The notes under the pieces: generated by a model | Seen by the model: the letters and a program-made list of their open reading frames with translations, nothing else | Databases searched by the model: none | What the model was told of the DNA's origin: nothing | From: Actinokineospora xionganensis | GTDB taxonomy: Bacteria; Actinomycetota; Actinomycetes; Mycobacteriales; Pseudonocardiaceae | Direction of reading: 5' to 3' | DNA: 64,000 bases | Assembly (NCBI RefSeq): GCF_014323725.1 | Contig: NZ_JABVED010000002.1 | Coordinates: 453,682 to 517,681 of the forward strand | Shown: positions 24,688-34,264 of the stretch, in pieces | Layout: every line of letters begins with the position of its first letter | Numbering within the stretch: position 1 is the first letter of the stretch | Position numbers and translations under genes: made by a program

Positions 24688-24702
24688 GGTGAATCATTCA
24701 CC
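24688..24702. promoter_or_regulatory. 15-bp palindrome upstream of the lysozyme gene
   Basis: GGTGAATCATTCACC is a perfect palindrome around a central C, in the 280-base space between the divergent GGDEF-EAL and lysozyme genes. Size and symmetry suit a dimeric repressor. Nearby GTGATCAC is a second, shorter palindrome. No regulator is identified. Confidence 0.4.
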
Positions 24703-24802
24703 TGGAGCCATGACAAGTGGGTAGTTGTTGGATCACACTGCCGAGACACGGTGATCACGTGCCGGTGACCACCGCGTGAGGGCGACTCGGAAGGACATCC
24801 AC

Positions 24803-25591
24803 ATGACCCCCACCCTGCGCGGCCTGTTAGCCGCATTGTCGACATTTCTGCTCGCCGCCGGCTTGGCCACCCCCGTCAGCGCCACACCACCCGACAACCG
24901 CGATCACCCGATGGGCTCACAGATCCGCAAACACGAAGGAGTGCACGGCAAACCCACGGACCTGGGCACCATGGCCGTGGTGGCCGGGATCGACGTGTCC
25001 AGCTGGCAGGGCAATGTCGACTGGAACTACTGGTGGAACCAGGGAAAGCGCTTCGCCTACGTGAAGGCGACCGAGGGGACGGGCTACCGGAACCCGTACT
25101 TCGCCCAGCAGTACAACGGCTCCTACAACGTGGGCATGATCCGCGGCGCCTACCACTTCGCCCTGCCGGACAGGTCGAGCGGCGCGACCCAGGCCGGGTA
25201 CTTCGCGTCCAACGGCGGCGGCTGGTCGCGCGACGGGAAGACGCTGCCCGGGGTGGTCGACCTTGAGTACAACCCCTATGGCGCCACTTGCTACGGCAAG
25301 ACGCAAGCGGGGATGGCCGCGTGGATCCGGGACTTCGGCAACACCTACCGGTCCCGCACCGGGCGTGACGTGGTCATCTACACGTCGACCAGTTGGTGGT
25401 CGCAGTGCGTGGGCACCGCGCAAGCGTTTGCCAGCACGAATCCACTGTGGGTTGCGCGCTACAACACCACCGTGGGGACCTTGCCGTACAACTGGGGTTA
25501 CTGGACGTTCTGGCAGTACACGGACTCGCCGATCGACCAGAACTACTTCAACGGCGCGTACGACCGTTTGCGGGCACTCGCACTGGGCTGA
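24803..25591 (+). CDS. Secreted GH25 lysozyme (N-acetylmuramidase)
   Basis: A 262-residue protein with a signal peptide (LRGLLAALSTFLLAAGLATPVSA) and a GH25 domain from about residue 60. GIDVSSWQG holds Asp64; VVDLEYN gives the catalytic pair Asp153 and Glu155. AYVKATEGTGYRNPYF and YWTFWQYTDSPIDQN are further family blocks. It should cleave the MurNAc-GlcNAc bond in peptidoglycan outside the membrane. ATG 24803 with GGAAGGA 8-13 bases upstream is the start; an upstream ATG/GTG at 24776 would spoil the signal peptide. Confidence 0.93.
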   Translation: MTPTLRGLLAALSTFLLAAGLATPVSATPPDNRDHPMGSQIRKHEGVHGKPTDLGTMAVVAGIDVSSWQGNVDWNYWWNQGKRFAYVKATEGTGYRNPYFAQQYNGSYNVGMIRGAYHFALPDRSSGATQAGYFASNGGGWSRDGKTLPGVVDLEYNPYGATCYGKTQAGMAAWIRDFGNTYRSRTGRDVVIYTSTSWWSQCVGTAQAFASTNPLWVARYNTTVGTLPYNWGYWTFWQYTDSPIDQNYFNGAYDRLRALALG

Positions 25592-25628
25592 CCACGGACC
25601 CGCCACCGGGAAGCTAAGTTGTCGCGCG

Positions 25629-26582
25629 ATGAACAGCACCGTGTTCGTAGTCGCGGGCCTCAGCGCCCTGGTGGCGGGTCTCGCCGCCTTCGCCCTGTCC
25701 CGCTTCGCCGCGCGCCGGGGGAAGACGGGCTTGCCGCTCGTCGGCACGGTCCTTGTCGCGGCGGGCTTGCTGGCCCTGGTCACGGGCTGGCTGCTGACCG
25801 GCGCCAATCCCGACCGAGGTGAGGCGCTGAAGACCGGCGGCTTGGCCGCGGGCTCGGTCGTGGCGCTCTACGCGCTGTGGCTCAACGACCGCAAGCGCCA
25901 GGTCGAGGAAGAGCGGCAGGTGATCGAGCGCAGCAGGCAGGAACTCGAACTCGCGCGCGCGGACCACGACCGCGAACGCGTGGCCGACGAACGGTTCGCG
26001 CGCGCGGTCGAGTTGTTGGGCAACGAAGCCGACCAGGTGCGCGTCGGCGCGCTGCACGCGCTCAGCGGCCTGGCCCGCAACCGGCCGTACTACACGCAGA
26101 CCGTGCTCGACGTCGCGTGCTCGTACCTGCGGATGCCCTTCGACCGCACGGGACCGATCGACATGCGGGAAAGCCAGGTGCGCCTGACCGCGCAGCGGGT
26201 GATCGAAGACCTGCTGCCGAGGCGGGGAACAGCCGAGCCCGCGCGCTACAACCTCGACTTGACCGGCGCCGACCTGGAGTACTTCGACATCTCCGAACGA
26301 GTTGTCGGGACCCTGGTGCTGCGCTGGGCCAACCTGTACAACTCCAACTCGATGTGGGGTTCGGAGATGCTCGGCAGCGTCTGGTTCACCGGTGCGGTTA
26401 GCCATGGGATCCTGCACGCCCACCACATGGTCTTCCACCGCAAGGCCTGGTTCTCCGGGTTCCGGGCGCGTGGACCGGTGGACATGACCGCCACGGAGTT
26501 CCGCGGCCCCACGAAATTCCACGGCGCCCGGTTCCACGAGTGGCTGCGCTTCGGCGCCGAACACGAGCCCGTCGAGGCGTAG
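25629..26582 (+). CDS. Membrane protein with pentapeptide-repeat-like C-terminus
   Basis: A 317-residue protein. Two transmembrane helices (about 3-28 and 38-60, plus a possible third at 70-88) lead into a charged coiled-coil (RKRQVEEERQVIERSRQELELARADHDRERVADERF). A HEAT-like segment AVELLGNEADQVRVGALHALSGLAR and YLRMPF follow. The end contains weak pentapeptide-type repeats, for example NLDLTGADLEYFDI and ANLYNS. From memory, similar proteins are common in actinomycetes as 'pentapeptide repeat-containing protein', without known function. It follows the lysozyme gene by 37 bases and may be co-transcribed. Confidence 0.78.
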   Translation: MNSTVFVVAGLSALVAGLAAFALSRFAARRGKTGLPLVGTVLVAAGLLALVTGWLLTGANPDRGEALKTGGLAAGSVVALYALWLNDRKRQVEEERQVIERSRQELELARADHDRERVADERFARAVELLGNEADQVRVGALHALSGLARNRPYYTQTVLDVACSYLRMPFDRTGPIDMRESQVRLTAQRVIEDLLPRRGTAEPARYNLDLTGADLEYFDISERVVGTLVLRWANLYNSNSMWGSEMLGSVWFTGAVSHGILHAHHMVFHRKAWFSGFRARGPVDMTATEFRGPTKFHGARFHEWLRFGAEHEPVEA

Positions 26583-26659
26583 GGGAACCGGGAAGGCCGC
26601 GCCACCGTCTACACGTCTCGTAAGGTTCGGTGACGACCCGGCACCCTGGGGGTAGCGGC

Positions 26660-27178
26660 ATGGCGTTCTACGGGGACCCCGACGAGCTCGACCGGCTCGC
26701 GGGGCAGATCGAGCGGCGGGCGGACGAGGTCCGCGCACACGGCGAGGACATGGACAAGAAAGCCGTGGCCATGCGGTGGAAGTCCATCGCCGCCGACCGC
26801 TGCCGGGAGACCGTCGCGGGCGACCGCAAGTCCCTGGACGGCACCGCAGGCAAGCTCGACGAGGCCGCCGCCGTGCTGCGTCAGCACGCCCAGGAGGTCC
26901 GGGAGCTCATCGCGGCCATCAAGCGGATCGCCGAATCGGTGGTCAACTGGTTCAACAGCGCCATCGACCGGTTCAACAAGGCCGTCGAGAGCTTCAAGAA
27001 CATGGTCAACGACATGGTCGACACGGTGACCGGCGTGTTCGGCGGGGGCGGCGACGCCCCGCAGCCGCCGCGGCCGCCGTGGGAGGGCTGGCGCTACCAG
27101 CCCGACAACCTGCCGCCCGCGGGTGACAAGCAGTGGCTCGAGGTCGGCAAGTTCATGCAGGCGCAGGGGGTCGCGTGA
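26660..27178 (+). CDS. WXG100-like T7SS-type protein (satellite B)
   Basis: A 172-residue protein. The first 95 residues form two amphipathic helices with a W-containing turn (AMRWKSIAADRCRE, about residue 36) in place of the canonical WxG. These are followed by helices rich in Asn/Phe/Val (WFNSAIDRFNKAVESFKNMVNDMVDTV) and a Gly/Pro segment. The C-terminus ends KFMQAQGVA. This fits a WXG100-related export substrate or partner. ATG 26660 with a GGGGGTA sequence upstream; the stop overlaps the next gene. Lack of the exact WxG means the assignment is probable, not certain. Confidence 0.7.
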   Translation: MAFYGDPDELDRLAGQIERRADEVRAHGEDMDKKAVAMRWKSIAADRCRETVAGDRKSLDGTAGKLDEAAAVLRQHAQEVRELIAAIKRIAESVVNWFNSAIDRFNKAVESFKNMVNDMVDTVTGVFGGGGDAPQPPRPPWEGWRYQPDNLPPAGDKQWLEVGKFMQAQGVA

Positions 27179-27987
27179 CCATGGCAGCGACTGTCGCGCC
27201 GCACCGGCTCACGCTGACCGCCGGGGAGTACGCCTTCCTGGTGGCCAAGCTGGGCCTGAGCCTGCCCCCCGAGTGGGAACCCGCCCCCGACATCGCCACC
27301 GATGGTGAGACGCTCGTCGGAAAGGGCGTCCTCACCGGGTCGGGCGACCTGGTGAAGGTCCACCCGTCGGTCGAGTCGAACCTGCGGGTGCTCGCCGGAC
27401 CGAAGATCATGTTCGACACCACCGCGACGGCGGGCAGCCGTGGTTCGCGCAGCCTGCACGCGCTGGCCGGGCCGGTCGGCGCGTCGCTGTTCCTGCTGCC
27501 CGACGGCGGCGTGGAGCTGTCGATGTTCGCCGCGGTCGACCTGGGCCGTGAGCTGGTCCGGGCCGTGCCCGCCGAGGTGTCCGAGGGGATCGGGTCCGCC
27601 TTGGACGACCCGCAAGAGGCAGAGCCGCTGCGCGGTTCCGTCCCCCTGATCGCCCTGCACGAACTGGGCGTCGCCGACCTGCTGCGCGAAGGCGACCCGG
27701 AAGCGCCCGCGTACGTCCTGGCGGAGTTGAAGCTGCCCGAGGCGGAGGCCAAGTTCGCCACCGAGGTCGTCCGCCGCGCCGACGGCATCCTGCGCTGCCT
27801 GGTCACCGCCCTCATCGACGACGGCGTCCACACCGCGCAGGTGACGTGGCTGCACACCGACGCGGGCTGGGTGGGCGTCGCGCCCTCGGCGACCGGGTCG
27901 GAACGAAAGCTCGTGGACCTCACGCCGGTCGCACGGGAAGACCTCGGGGTCTGGCTGACTCCGTTCGTGGCGGAGGCGTTGTCATGA
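27175..27987 (+). CDS. EspG-like protein (satellite B)
   Basis: A 270-residue soluble protein. LTLTAGEYAFLVAKLGLSLPPEW at the N-terminus, repeated long strands, and a C-terminal WVGVAPSATGSERKLVDLTPVAREDLGVWL resemble the EspG fold more in pattern than in sequence. Its place, right after a WXG-like gene and before a probable cargo gene, is where a secretion chaperone would be. GTG 27175 overlaps the previous stop (GTGA); ATG 27181 is an alternative. If not EspG-like, it is an uncharacterised T7SS-linked protein. Confidence 0.6.
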   Translation: MTMAATVAPHRLTLTAGEYAFLVAKLGLSLPPEWEPAPDIATDGETLVGKGVLTGSGDLVKVHPSVESNLRVLAGPKIMFDTTATAGSRGSRSLHALAGPVGASLFLLPDGGVELSMFAAVDLGRELVRAVPAEVSEGIGSALDDPQEAEPLRGSVPLIALHELGVADLLREGDPEAPAYVLAELKLPEAEAKFATEVVRRADGILRCLVTALIDDGVHTAQVTWLHTDAGWVGVAPSATGSERKLVDLTPVAREDLGVWLTPFVAEALS

Positions 27988-28061
27988 GCGAGCTTGCGAG
28001 CGAATCAATGTCACGGTGTCTTCGCGAGTGGAGCCACCGAACTTGTGAGGTGGCCGCATGA
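27984..28061 (+). CDS. Possible 25-codon coupling ORF
   Basis: An ATG overlapping the stop of the EspG-like gene (ATGA) opens a 25-codon frame (MSELASESMSRCLREWSHRT then CEVAA). Its TGA overlaps the ATG of the hydrolase gene. Such a frame would carry ribosomes across the 70-base gap. It may be translated only for coupling, or be chance. Confidence 0.3.
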   Translation: MSELASESMSRCLREWSHRTCEVAA

Positions 28062-29437
28062 GTGAGACCGGACCGGGCGTCAGCAACATCAGCGTCACCG
28101 GCGGAGCGGGCGGCTCCGACGCCTTCTACGAGGACCTCGCCGCCATGGGCGACCTCACCGACGACGTGGCGGGCTCGACCCTGACGATCGCCATGACCAG
28201 CCACAAGTACCTGGCCGACCCGGACGTGCTGGCCTCCGGCATCCTCAACCCGGGCGGCCTGGTCAAGTTCGAGGCCACGATGCTGGGCGCGCTCGACGGC
28301 CCCAGCGGCCTCACCGCCACCTCGGCGGCCATCGGCGTGCGCGGGCTGACGCTGCAGGCGACGAACCAGGCCTACCAGTTCGTCGACGACCTGAACGCCA
28401 AAGCCCTGGAAGCAGGCCGCTGGCTGGCGGGCGCGGCGGTCGCCATCAACCCGGCCCTCGGCGCCGCGGGCCTCGCCGCCATCGCGACGGACGTCTACCT
28501 GAACTACGACGGCGACTGGCAGAAGTGGCTGGTCGAGCACCCCGGCATGATCGACACGATCCTGGGCATGTCCCCCGGCGCGCTCAGCGCCCTCGGTCTG
28601 CCAACGGACTTGGCTACGCTGACGGAGTTCTTGGCGGCGGCCTACCCCGACGGCGACCCGAAGCTGATCGATCAGGGCATGGACCTCGATCCGCGCACCG
28701 CCACGCCGCCGCAGAACCTCGGCGACCTGATGGACGGGCTCGACTACCGCAATGCCCAGAACAGCGACAAGCCCAACGAGGGCAGCAATATCGACGTGCG
28801 GGCCATCAAGGACGCCAACGGGAACATCACCGGCTACGTGGTCGACATCCCAGGCACCAAGGTGTGGAACGCCCCGTTCATGGACGACAAGAACAACGCC
28901 AATGACTTCGGCACGAACATCGACGGCATCGCGGGCAACGAAACCGTGCTCCAAGAAGGCATCGAGCAGGCGTTGCGCGACGCCGGAGTGCCCAAGGACG
29001 CGCCAGTCATGCTCGTCGGCCACAGCCAGGGCGGGATCGTGGCCGCACGGGCGGCGAACGATTTCGTCAACAACGGCACGTACAACGTCACCCACGTCGT
29101 GACCGCGGGCTCGCCGGTCGGCAACATCCCGATCCCCGATAGCGTCCAGATGCTGTCGCTGGAGAACAACGGCGATGTCGTGCCGCACCTGGACGCGCGG
29201 GAGAACCCGGATGCCGACAACCGCACCACGGTGAAGTTCGATAACCAGACCAACACCGCGGGCGGCAACCACGCCATCAGCGGCCCGGACGGTCAGGACG
29301 GCAACTACGAGGCCGCGGCCCGCCAGATCGACAGCGGAAACGATCCGTCCGTCCGCCGATTCGTCGACAGCGCGGGAGCATTCCTGAACGGCGAAAGCGC
29401 CGACTCGCACCAGTACAAAGTGGAGCGCCAGCCTTGA
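28058..29437 (+). CDS. Lipase/esterase-like alpha/beta hydrolase with helical N-terminal domain (satellite B)
   Basis: A 459-residue protein. The first 150 residues are helical, without signal peptide, and resemble a T7SS export domain. From about residue 230 a hydrolase domain begins (GYVVDIPGTKVW). Ser323 lies in LVGHSQGG, Asp373 in NGDVVPHLD and His405 in GGNHAIS, a complete triad in the expected order. It is probably an exported lipase or esterase, or a toxin-like effector, of a type VII system. It is flanked by a WXG-like/EspG-like pair upstream and a lipoprotein gene that overlaps its stop downstream. Confidence 0.8.
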   Translation: MSETGPGVSNISVTGGAGGSDAFYEDLAAMGDLTDDVAGSTLTIAMTSHKYLADPDVLASGILNPGGLVKFEATMLGALDGPSGLTATSAAIGVRGLTLQATNQAYQFVDDLNAKALEAGRWLAGAAVAINPALGAAGLAAIATDVYLNYDGDWQKWLVEHPGMIDTILGMSPGALSALGLPTDLATLTEFLAAAYPDGDPKLIDQGMDLDPRTATPPQNLGDLMDGLDYRNAQNSDKPNEGSNIDVRAIKDANGNITGYVVDIPGTKVWNAPFMDDKNNANDFGTNIDGIAGNETVLQEGIEQALRDAGVPKDAPVMLVGHSQGGIVAARAANDFVNNGTYNVTHVVTAGSPVGNIPIPDSVQMLSLENNGDVVPHLDARENPDADNRTTVKFDNQTNTAGGNHAISGPDGQDGNYEAAARQIDSGNDPSVRRFVDSAGAFLNGESADSHQYKVERQP

Positions 29438-30294
29438 GGAACGCCGTCGTGATTGCGGCACTTGTCGCACTGACCAGTGCCGGGTGCGCGGAATCCAAGC
29501 CCGCCACCGTGTCCGAGGACTTCAAGGCCGCGGTGAACAGCATGCTGTCGAAGGTGGGCGGGAGTTCAACACCGACGTTCGACGCCCTCACCTGCGGCAG
29601 CATCCTGGACGCGCCCGGCGACGAACAGGTCGCGATGTGGGGCGACGCGCAGGTTCCCGAAGGATCGGCGGACACGTTGCGTTCGGCGGGGATCGCGGCA
29701 GGCTGGCAGCCACAGCAGGCCAAGGGATTCGATCTGTTTCTTATCGGGCCGAACAACATCAGCTTCGCGCTCCGCGGGTCGAAAGTCCGGGCAGAGCAAG
29801 CGAAGTGCTCCATCTCCGGTCGGCACCAGGAGCTGTCGGTCGATGTCCGGCCAGAGCTGACGCCCAGTCAGGCCGCAGCGATGTCCGCCGAGTTCGGTCC
29901 GGCCGTGGTCGCGGCCCGGGCGATTCACCAGGTCATCGGGAAACCGTTGAACACAAAGGAATTCCCGACGTCCGGCAAGGTCACCGACGCTCCCGAGCTG
30001 TCTCTTTCAACGTGCGGCGAGAAGAACGGTCCGCGTGGCGCGCGATGGTATGGGTCTGCCGAGCACGAGCTTGACGCCTCCATCGACCCTGCGACCCTGA
30101 AGCGGAAGATCATCGATGGCCTGCCGTCCGGTCTCACCGTGGACGAACGGCCCGGTCAGCCCGGGTACTTCCAGGCGACCACGCCCGACGCGGGTCTCAC
30201 CGTGTCGATCAGTCCCAAGAAGCAGCAGGACGGCTCTCGGGTGGTCCAGTTCAAACTCACCGCTTCCGCGGACTGCACACCGGTGACCGGCTGA
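29434..30294 (+). CDS. Predicted lipoprotein of unknown function (satellite B)
   Basis: A 286-residue protein with a short signal sequence and lipobox LTSAGC (Cys at about residue 18), then a mature domain with six cysteines and no motif I recognise. The start is TTG 29434, whose last two bases belong to the hydrolase stop (TTGA), giving tight coupling. A membrane-bound partner of the hydrolase, such as an immunity or anchoring protein, is a reasonable guess but not shown. Confidence 0.7.
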   Translation: MRNAVVIAALVALTSAGCAESKPATVSEDFKAAVNSMLSKVGGSSTPTFDALTCGSILDAPGDEQVAMWGDAQVPEGSADTLRSAGIAAGWQPQQAKGFDLFLIGPNNISFALRGSKVRAEQAKCSISGRHQELSVDVRPELTPSQAAAMSAEFGPAVVAARAIHQVIGKPLNTKEFPTSGKVTDAPELSLSTCGEKNGPRGARWYGSAEHELDASIDPATLKRKIIDGLPSGLTVDERPGQPGYFQATTPDAGLTVSISPKKQQDGSRVVQFKLTASADCTPVTG

Positions 30295-30295
30295 G

Positions 30296-30328
30296 AACGG
30301 CCGGGTCGCGGATCGCGACCCGGCCGTT
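30296..30328. terminator. Perfect 15-bp hairpin between lipoprotein and purL
   Basis: Bases 30296-30310 and 30314-30328 are exact reverse complements around a GAT loop. It lies between the converging ends of the two genes and suits both directions. Confidence 0.85.
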
Positions 30329-30332
30329 GTGC

Positions 30333-32639
30333 TCAGCCGAACAGGGCGGGAAGGGTGCCCTCCCAGGCGGTGCGCAGTTCCTCCAGCGGGAACGTCGCCA
30401 CGTCCTGGATTTCCAGTGCCTCCGACTCCGGGTCGACGACGCCGGTGCGGCGGCAAGGCAGGCCTCGCGCGGCGCACATCTCGGTGAAGCGGAGTTCCTC
30501 CGAGCGGGGGACGGCCACGAGGACGCGGCCCGCCGACTCGCTGAAGAGCTGGACGAACGGGTCCTGGTCCGGGTCGAGGAAGACCCGGGCGCCGACTTCG
30601 CCGATGAGGCACGTCTCGACCAGGGTCTGGACGAGGCCGCCGTCGGACAGGTCGTGCGCGGCCGAGATCATGCCGTCGCGGGAGCCCGCCACGAGGATCT
30701 CGCCGATGAGCTTCTCGCGGGCCAGGTCGACCTTCGGCGGCACGCCGCCGAGGTGACCGTGGACCACGTGCGCCCACTCGGAGCCGCCGAACTCGTCGCG
30801 GGTGTCGCCCAGCAGGAGCAGGGTTTCGCCCGCCTCCGCGCCGATGCCGGTGGGGATGCGGCGGCGGACGTCGTCGATGACACCGAGGACGCCGACGACC
30901 GGGGTCGGCAGGATCGCCGTGCTGCCGGTCTGGTTGTAGAAGCTGACGTTGCCGCCGGTGACCGGGATGCCCAGTTCCTTGCAGCCCTCGGCCAGGCCGC
31001 GCACGGCCTGCTCGAACTGCCACATCACGCCCGGGTCCTCGGGGGAGCCGAAGTTGAGGCAGTTCGTCACCGCGAGCGGCGTGGCGCCGGAGACGGCCAC
31101 GTTGCGGTACGCCTCGGCCAGCGCGAGCTGGGTGCCGGTGTACGGGTCGAGCTTGACGAACCGCGCGTTGCAGTCGGTCGCCAGGGCGACGCCGCGGCCG
31201 GTCTCCTCGTCGATGCGGATCATGCCGGAGTCGGAAGGCTGCGCGAGAACGGTGCCACCGCGGACATAGCGGTCGTACTGCTCGGTGACCCACCGGCGCG
31301 ACGCCAGGTTCGGCGACGCGATCATCCGCAGCACCTCGGCCCGCAGTTCGTCCGCAGTGGACGGACGAGCCAGCTTCTCGGCGCCGTCGGCGATCAGGGC
31401 GTCCTGGTCGGCGGGGCGGGCGATCGGGCGCTCGTACATCGGGCCCTCGTGCGCGACGGTGCGCGGCGGCACGTCGACGACGACCTCACCCTGCCAGGTG
31501 ATGACCAGCCGGTCTCCTTCGGTGACCTCGCCGATCTCAGTCGCGATGACGTCCCACTTCTCGCAGACGCGCATGAAGGCGTCCACATCGGACGGCTTGA
31601 CCACCGCACACATCCGCTCCTGCGACTCGCTGGAGAGGATCTCGGCCGGGGTCATTCCCGTGGCACGCAAGGGAACCCGGTCGAGTTCGACGTGCATGCC
31701 GCCGTCACCGGCGCTGGCCAGCTCGCTCGTCGCGCAGGACAGGCCCGCGCCGCCGAGGTCCTGGATGCCGACGACGATGCCCTCGCGGAACAGCTCGAGG
31801 CAGCACTCGATGAGCACCTTCTCGGTGAACGGGTCGCCCACCTGCACGGCGGGCAGCTTCTTGCGTGCCGAAGACCTGCTCGCAGGGTCAAGCGTCTCGT
31901 CAGTGCGGCTCTCGTCGCCGGAAAAACTCTCGCTCGCCAGGACCGAGACGCCGCCGATGCCGTCGAGGCCGGTGCGCGCGCCGAAGAGGATGACCTTGTT
32001 GCCGGTGCCCGAGGCGTGCGCGAGATGGAGGTCTTCCGACCGCATCGCACCGACGCACAGCGCGTTTACCAGCGGGTTGCCCTGGTAGGACGAGTCGAAG
32101 ACGACCTCGCCGCCGATGTTGGGCAGGCCCAGGCAGTTGCCGTAGCCGCCGATGCCCGCGACGACACCGGGCAGCACACGCTTGGTGTCGGGGTGATCAG
32201 CCGCGCCGAAACGTAGCGGGTCCATCACCGCGAGCGGGCGGGCGCCCATGGCCATGATGTCGCGGACGATACCGCCGACACCGGTCGCGGCGCCCTGGTA
32301 GGGCTCCACGTACGACGGGTGGTTGTGCGACTCCAGCTTGAACGTGACCGCCCAGCCGTCGCCGATGTCCACGACACCGGCGTTCTCGCCGATGCCCGCC
32401 AGCATCTTCGCCTTCATCTCCGGCGTCGTGTTGGCCGACCAGTGCTTCCAGTGCACCTTGGACGACTTGTACGAGCAGTGCTCGCTCCACATCACCGAGT
32501 ACATGGCGAGCTCGGCGTCGGTGGGACGGCGGCCGAGGATCTCGCGGATGCGAGTGTACTCGTCGTCCTTGAGGCCCAGTTCGCGGAACGGCTGCGCCTG
32601 CTCCGGCGTCGCCGCGGCGTGTTCGACCGAGTCGATCAT
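30333..32639 (-). CDS. purL: Phosphoribosylformylglycinamidine synthase subunit II
   Basis: A 768-residue small-type PurL, which with PurQ and PurS converts FGAR, glutamine and ATP to FGAM. Blocks include [77 protein letters not shown] and the C-terminal [14 protein letters not shown] 32639 overlaps the purQ stop by 4 bases. Confidence 0.97.
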   Translation of the reverse strand: MIDSVEHAAATPEQAQPFRELGLKDDEYTRIREILGRRPTDAELAMYSVMWSEHCSYKSSKVHWKHWSANTTPEMKAKMLAGIGENAGVVDIGDGWAVTFKLESHNHPSYVEPYQGAATGVGGIVRDIMAMGARPLAVMDPLRFGAADHPDTKRVLPGVVAGIGGYGNCLGLPNIGGEVVFDSSYQGNPLVNALCVGAMRSEDLHLAHASGTGNKVILFGARTGLDGIGGVSVLASESFSGDESRTDETLDPASRSSARKKLPAVQVGDPFTEKVLIECCLELFREGIVVGIQDLGGAGLSCATSELASAGDGGMHVELDRVPLRATGMTPAEILSSESQERMCAVVKPSDVDAFMRVCEKWDVIATEIGEVTEGDRLVITWQGEVVVDVPPRTVAHEGPMYERPIARPADQDALIADGAEKLARPSTADELRAEVLRMIASPNLASRRWVTEQYDRYVRGGTVLAQPSDSGMIRIDEETGRGVALATDCNARFVKLDPYTGTQLALAEAYRNVAVSGATPLAVTNCLNFGSPEDPGVMWQFEQAVRGLAEGCKELGIPVTGGNVSFYNQTGSTAILPTPVVGVLGVIDDVRRRIPTGIGAEAGETLLLLGDTRDEFGGSEWAHVVHGHLGGVPPKVDLAREKLIGEILVAGSRDGMISAAHDLSDGGLVQTLVETCLIGEVGARVFLDPDQDPFVQLFSESAGRVLVAVPRSEELRFTEMCAARGLPCRRTGVVDPESEALEIQDVATFPLEELRTAWEGTLPALFG

Positions 32640-33307
32640 GCGGTCACCACCGAGTCGAGGAGGGACAGGAACAGGCCCAGGCCGTCGTCGCTGGGTCCGG
32701 TGAGCGCGTCGATGGCGTGCTCGGGGTGCGGCATCAGGCCGACGATGCGACCGGTCGGGTCGCTGATGCCCGCGATGTCGTCGAGCGAGCCGTTGGGGTT
32801 GGTGCCGACGTAGCGGAACACCACGCGGCCCTCACCCTCCAGTTCGTCCACAGTGGACTTGCTCGCGGTGAAACGGCCGTCCATGTTCTTGACCGGGATG
32901 ATGATCTCGGCGTCCTTCTCGAACCGGGTCGTCCAGGCGGTGGTGTTGTTCTCCACCTTGAGCCACTGGTCCCGGCAGACGAAGTGCAGACCGGCGTTGC
33001 GCAGCAGCGCGCCCGGCAGCAGCCCGGCCTCGCAGAGGACCTGGAAGCCGTTGCAGATGCCGAGGACGGGCATCCCCTTGTGTGCGGCGTCGATGATGAC
33101 GTCCATGACCGGCGCGAACCGGGCGATCGCGCCGGCGCGCAGGTAGTCGCCGTAGGAGAACCCGCCGGGCAGGATCACCGCGTCGACGCCACGCAGGTCG
33201 GCGTCGCCGTGCCACAGGGCGACGGCGTCAGCGCCCGCCGCCTCGATGGCCCGGATGGTGTCGCTGTCGTCCAGCGTTCCCGGGAAGGTGACGGCCCCGA
33301 TTTTCAC
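32636..33307 (-). CDS. purQ: Phosphoribosylformylglycinamidine synthase subunit I (glutaminase)
   Basis: A 223-residue class I glutamine amidotransferase that supplies ammonia to PurL. The nucleophile Cys is in [11 protein letters not shown], the His-Glu pair in [11 protein letters not shown]. The N-terminal [19 protein letters not shown] and [14 protein letters not shown] are typical. It overlaps both purS and purL by 4 bases, forming a strictly coupled purS-purQ-purL operon. Confidence 0.97.
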   Translation of the reverse strand: MKIGAVTFPGTLDDSDTIRAIEAAGADAVALWHGDADLRGVDAVILPGGFSYGDYLRAGAIARFAPVMDVIIDAAHKGMPVLGICNGFQVLCEAGLLPGALLRNAGLHFVCRDQWLKVENNTTAWTTRFEKDAEIIIPVKNMDGRFTASKSTVDELEGEGRVVFRYVGTNPNGSLDDIAGISDPTGRIVGLMPHPEHAIDALTGPSDDGLGLFLSLLDSVVTA

Positions 33308-33543
33308 GAGTCCACCCGCCGGACGACGAAGTCCTCGACCACGGGGTTGGACAGAAAGCCTTCAGCGATCTTGGCGAGCGTTTCGTCGTCGACGGAGTCG
33401 TCGACTTCCAGCTCGAAATGCTTTCCCTGGCGGACATCGGACACACCTTCGAATCCCAGGCGCGGCAGCGCGCGCGCCACGGCTTGCCCCTGGGGGTCGA
33501 GGATCTCCGGCTTGGGCATGACATCGACGACGACTCGGGCCAC
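33304..33543 (-). CDS. purS: Phosphoribosylformylglycinamidine synthase subunit PurS
   Basis: A 79-residue dimeric scaffold that joins PurQ and Pur[32 protein letters not shown] is the family N-terminus, and the C-terminus ends [14 protein letters not shown]. It is the first gene of purSQL. The 230 bases upstream hold its promoter, which I could not place precisely. Confidence 0.95.
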   Translation of the reverse strand: MARVVVDVMPKPEILDPQGQAVARALPRLGFEGVSDVRQGKHFELEVDDSVDDETLAKIAEGFLSNPVVEDFVVRRVDS

Positions 33544-33727
33544 GGCGGGCTACTCCTGAGTTCGAGCGGGCCGGTACTGCCGCAGCCTACCTGAGCTGCG
33601 AGTTCACCTGTCGTTCGCGGGTTCCCGGGTGACCTGGGCCACTGATCGCGACCCAGTGAACCCGGTGGACTGGGGTTGCAGCCTTGGCCAACATGGTCTC
33701 AGCTCTGGCCCGTAAGCCAGGGAAGTG

Positions 33728-33763
33728 AGCCCAGCCCACGTCCGGACGGTCGGCGGCTGGGCT
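33728..33763. terminator. Hairpin downstream of the truncated gene
   Basis: AGCCCAGCC (33728-33736) pairs with GGCTGGGCT (33755-33763); the loop contains the palindrome CGTCCGGACG. It lies 10 bases beyond the stop of the minus-strand fragment and upstream of purS. Confidence 0.45.
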
Positions 33764-33772
33764 TCGCGCTTG

Positions 33773-34159
33773 CTAGGGATGCTCGACCATGAAGACGTCG
33801 CTGACGATCGGCTTCATCCGCCGACGCCAGTCCCCGCCCGCGCCGTATGCCCACGCCACGGCATCTGCGATCCACAGCAACTCCTCCTGCTGACCGCGGA
33901 GGTGTTCGTACACGAGCATGAGTCCCGCGCCAGGCTTGCCAAGCACCGCGCGCAGGGTGGCCACGTCGATCCGATCCCGCTCATCGCTGCTGTCGAGCAC
34001 CACACGCAGAGCCCGAATATCCAGCAAGTGCTCGGTTAGCCGCACGAGACAGGCCTGCCGGGCGACCTCGTGTCCTTCCGAATGGTCAGCGATGTACACC
34101 CAGCAGCGGATTCCGGCTGCGGCCGGCTTCGAAAGCACCTGAAGTGCGGCTCCGCTCAC
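33773..34159 (-). pseudogene. Probable 5'-truncated gene of unknown function
   Basis: A 128-codon frame from GTG 34157-34159, running VSGAALQVLSKPAAAG to SDVFMVEHP. It contains LRVVLDSSDERDRIDVATLR and a C-terminal part LLWIADAVAWAYGAGGDWRRR. This end resembles larger actinobacterial proteins (DUF3800-like nuclease family in style) whose N-terminal half is missing here: upstream is only 100 bases before the divergent epimerase. It may be a remnant or a short gene. Codon usage is less GC3-biased than its neighbours. Confidence 0.55.
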
Positions 34160-34264
34160 CCAGGACAGATCGACTCCCGCCGCGCCCGGCTGGATCGCTG
34201 GAACAGGTGTTCGCCCTGGGCGAGAACGGTGGCAGCGGTCGGCGAGTGCGGCAATGGTGGGCCC

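Noticed and set aside
24540-24800. c-di-AMP (ydaO-type) riboswitch before the lysozyme gene
   Set aside because: Such riboswitches precede many actinomycete cell-wall hydrolase genes, but the conserved riboswitch blocks are not present in this 260-base leader.
30327-32216. 629-codon open frame on the plus strand opposite purL
   Set aside because: purL is complete and well conserved on the minus strand; the opposing frame has no recognisable domain and is explained by third-base GC bias.
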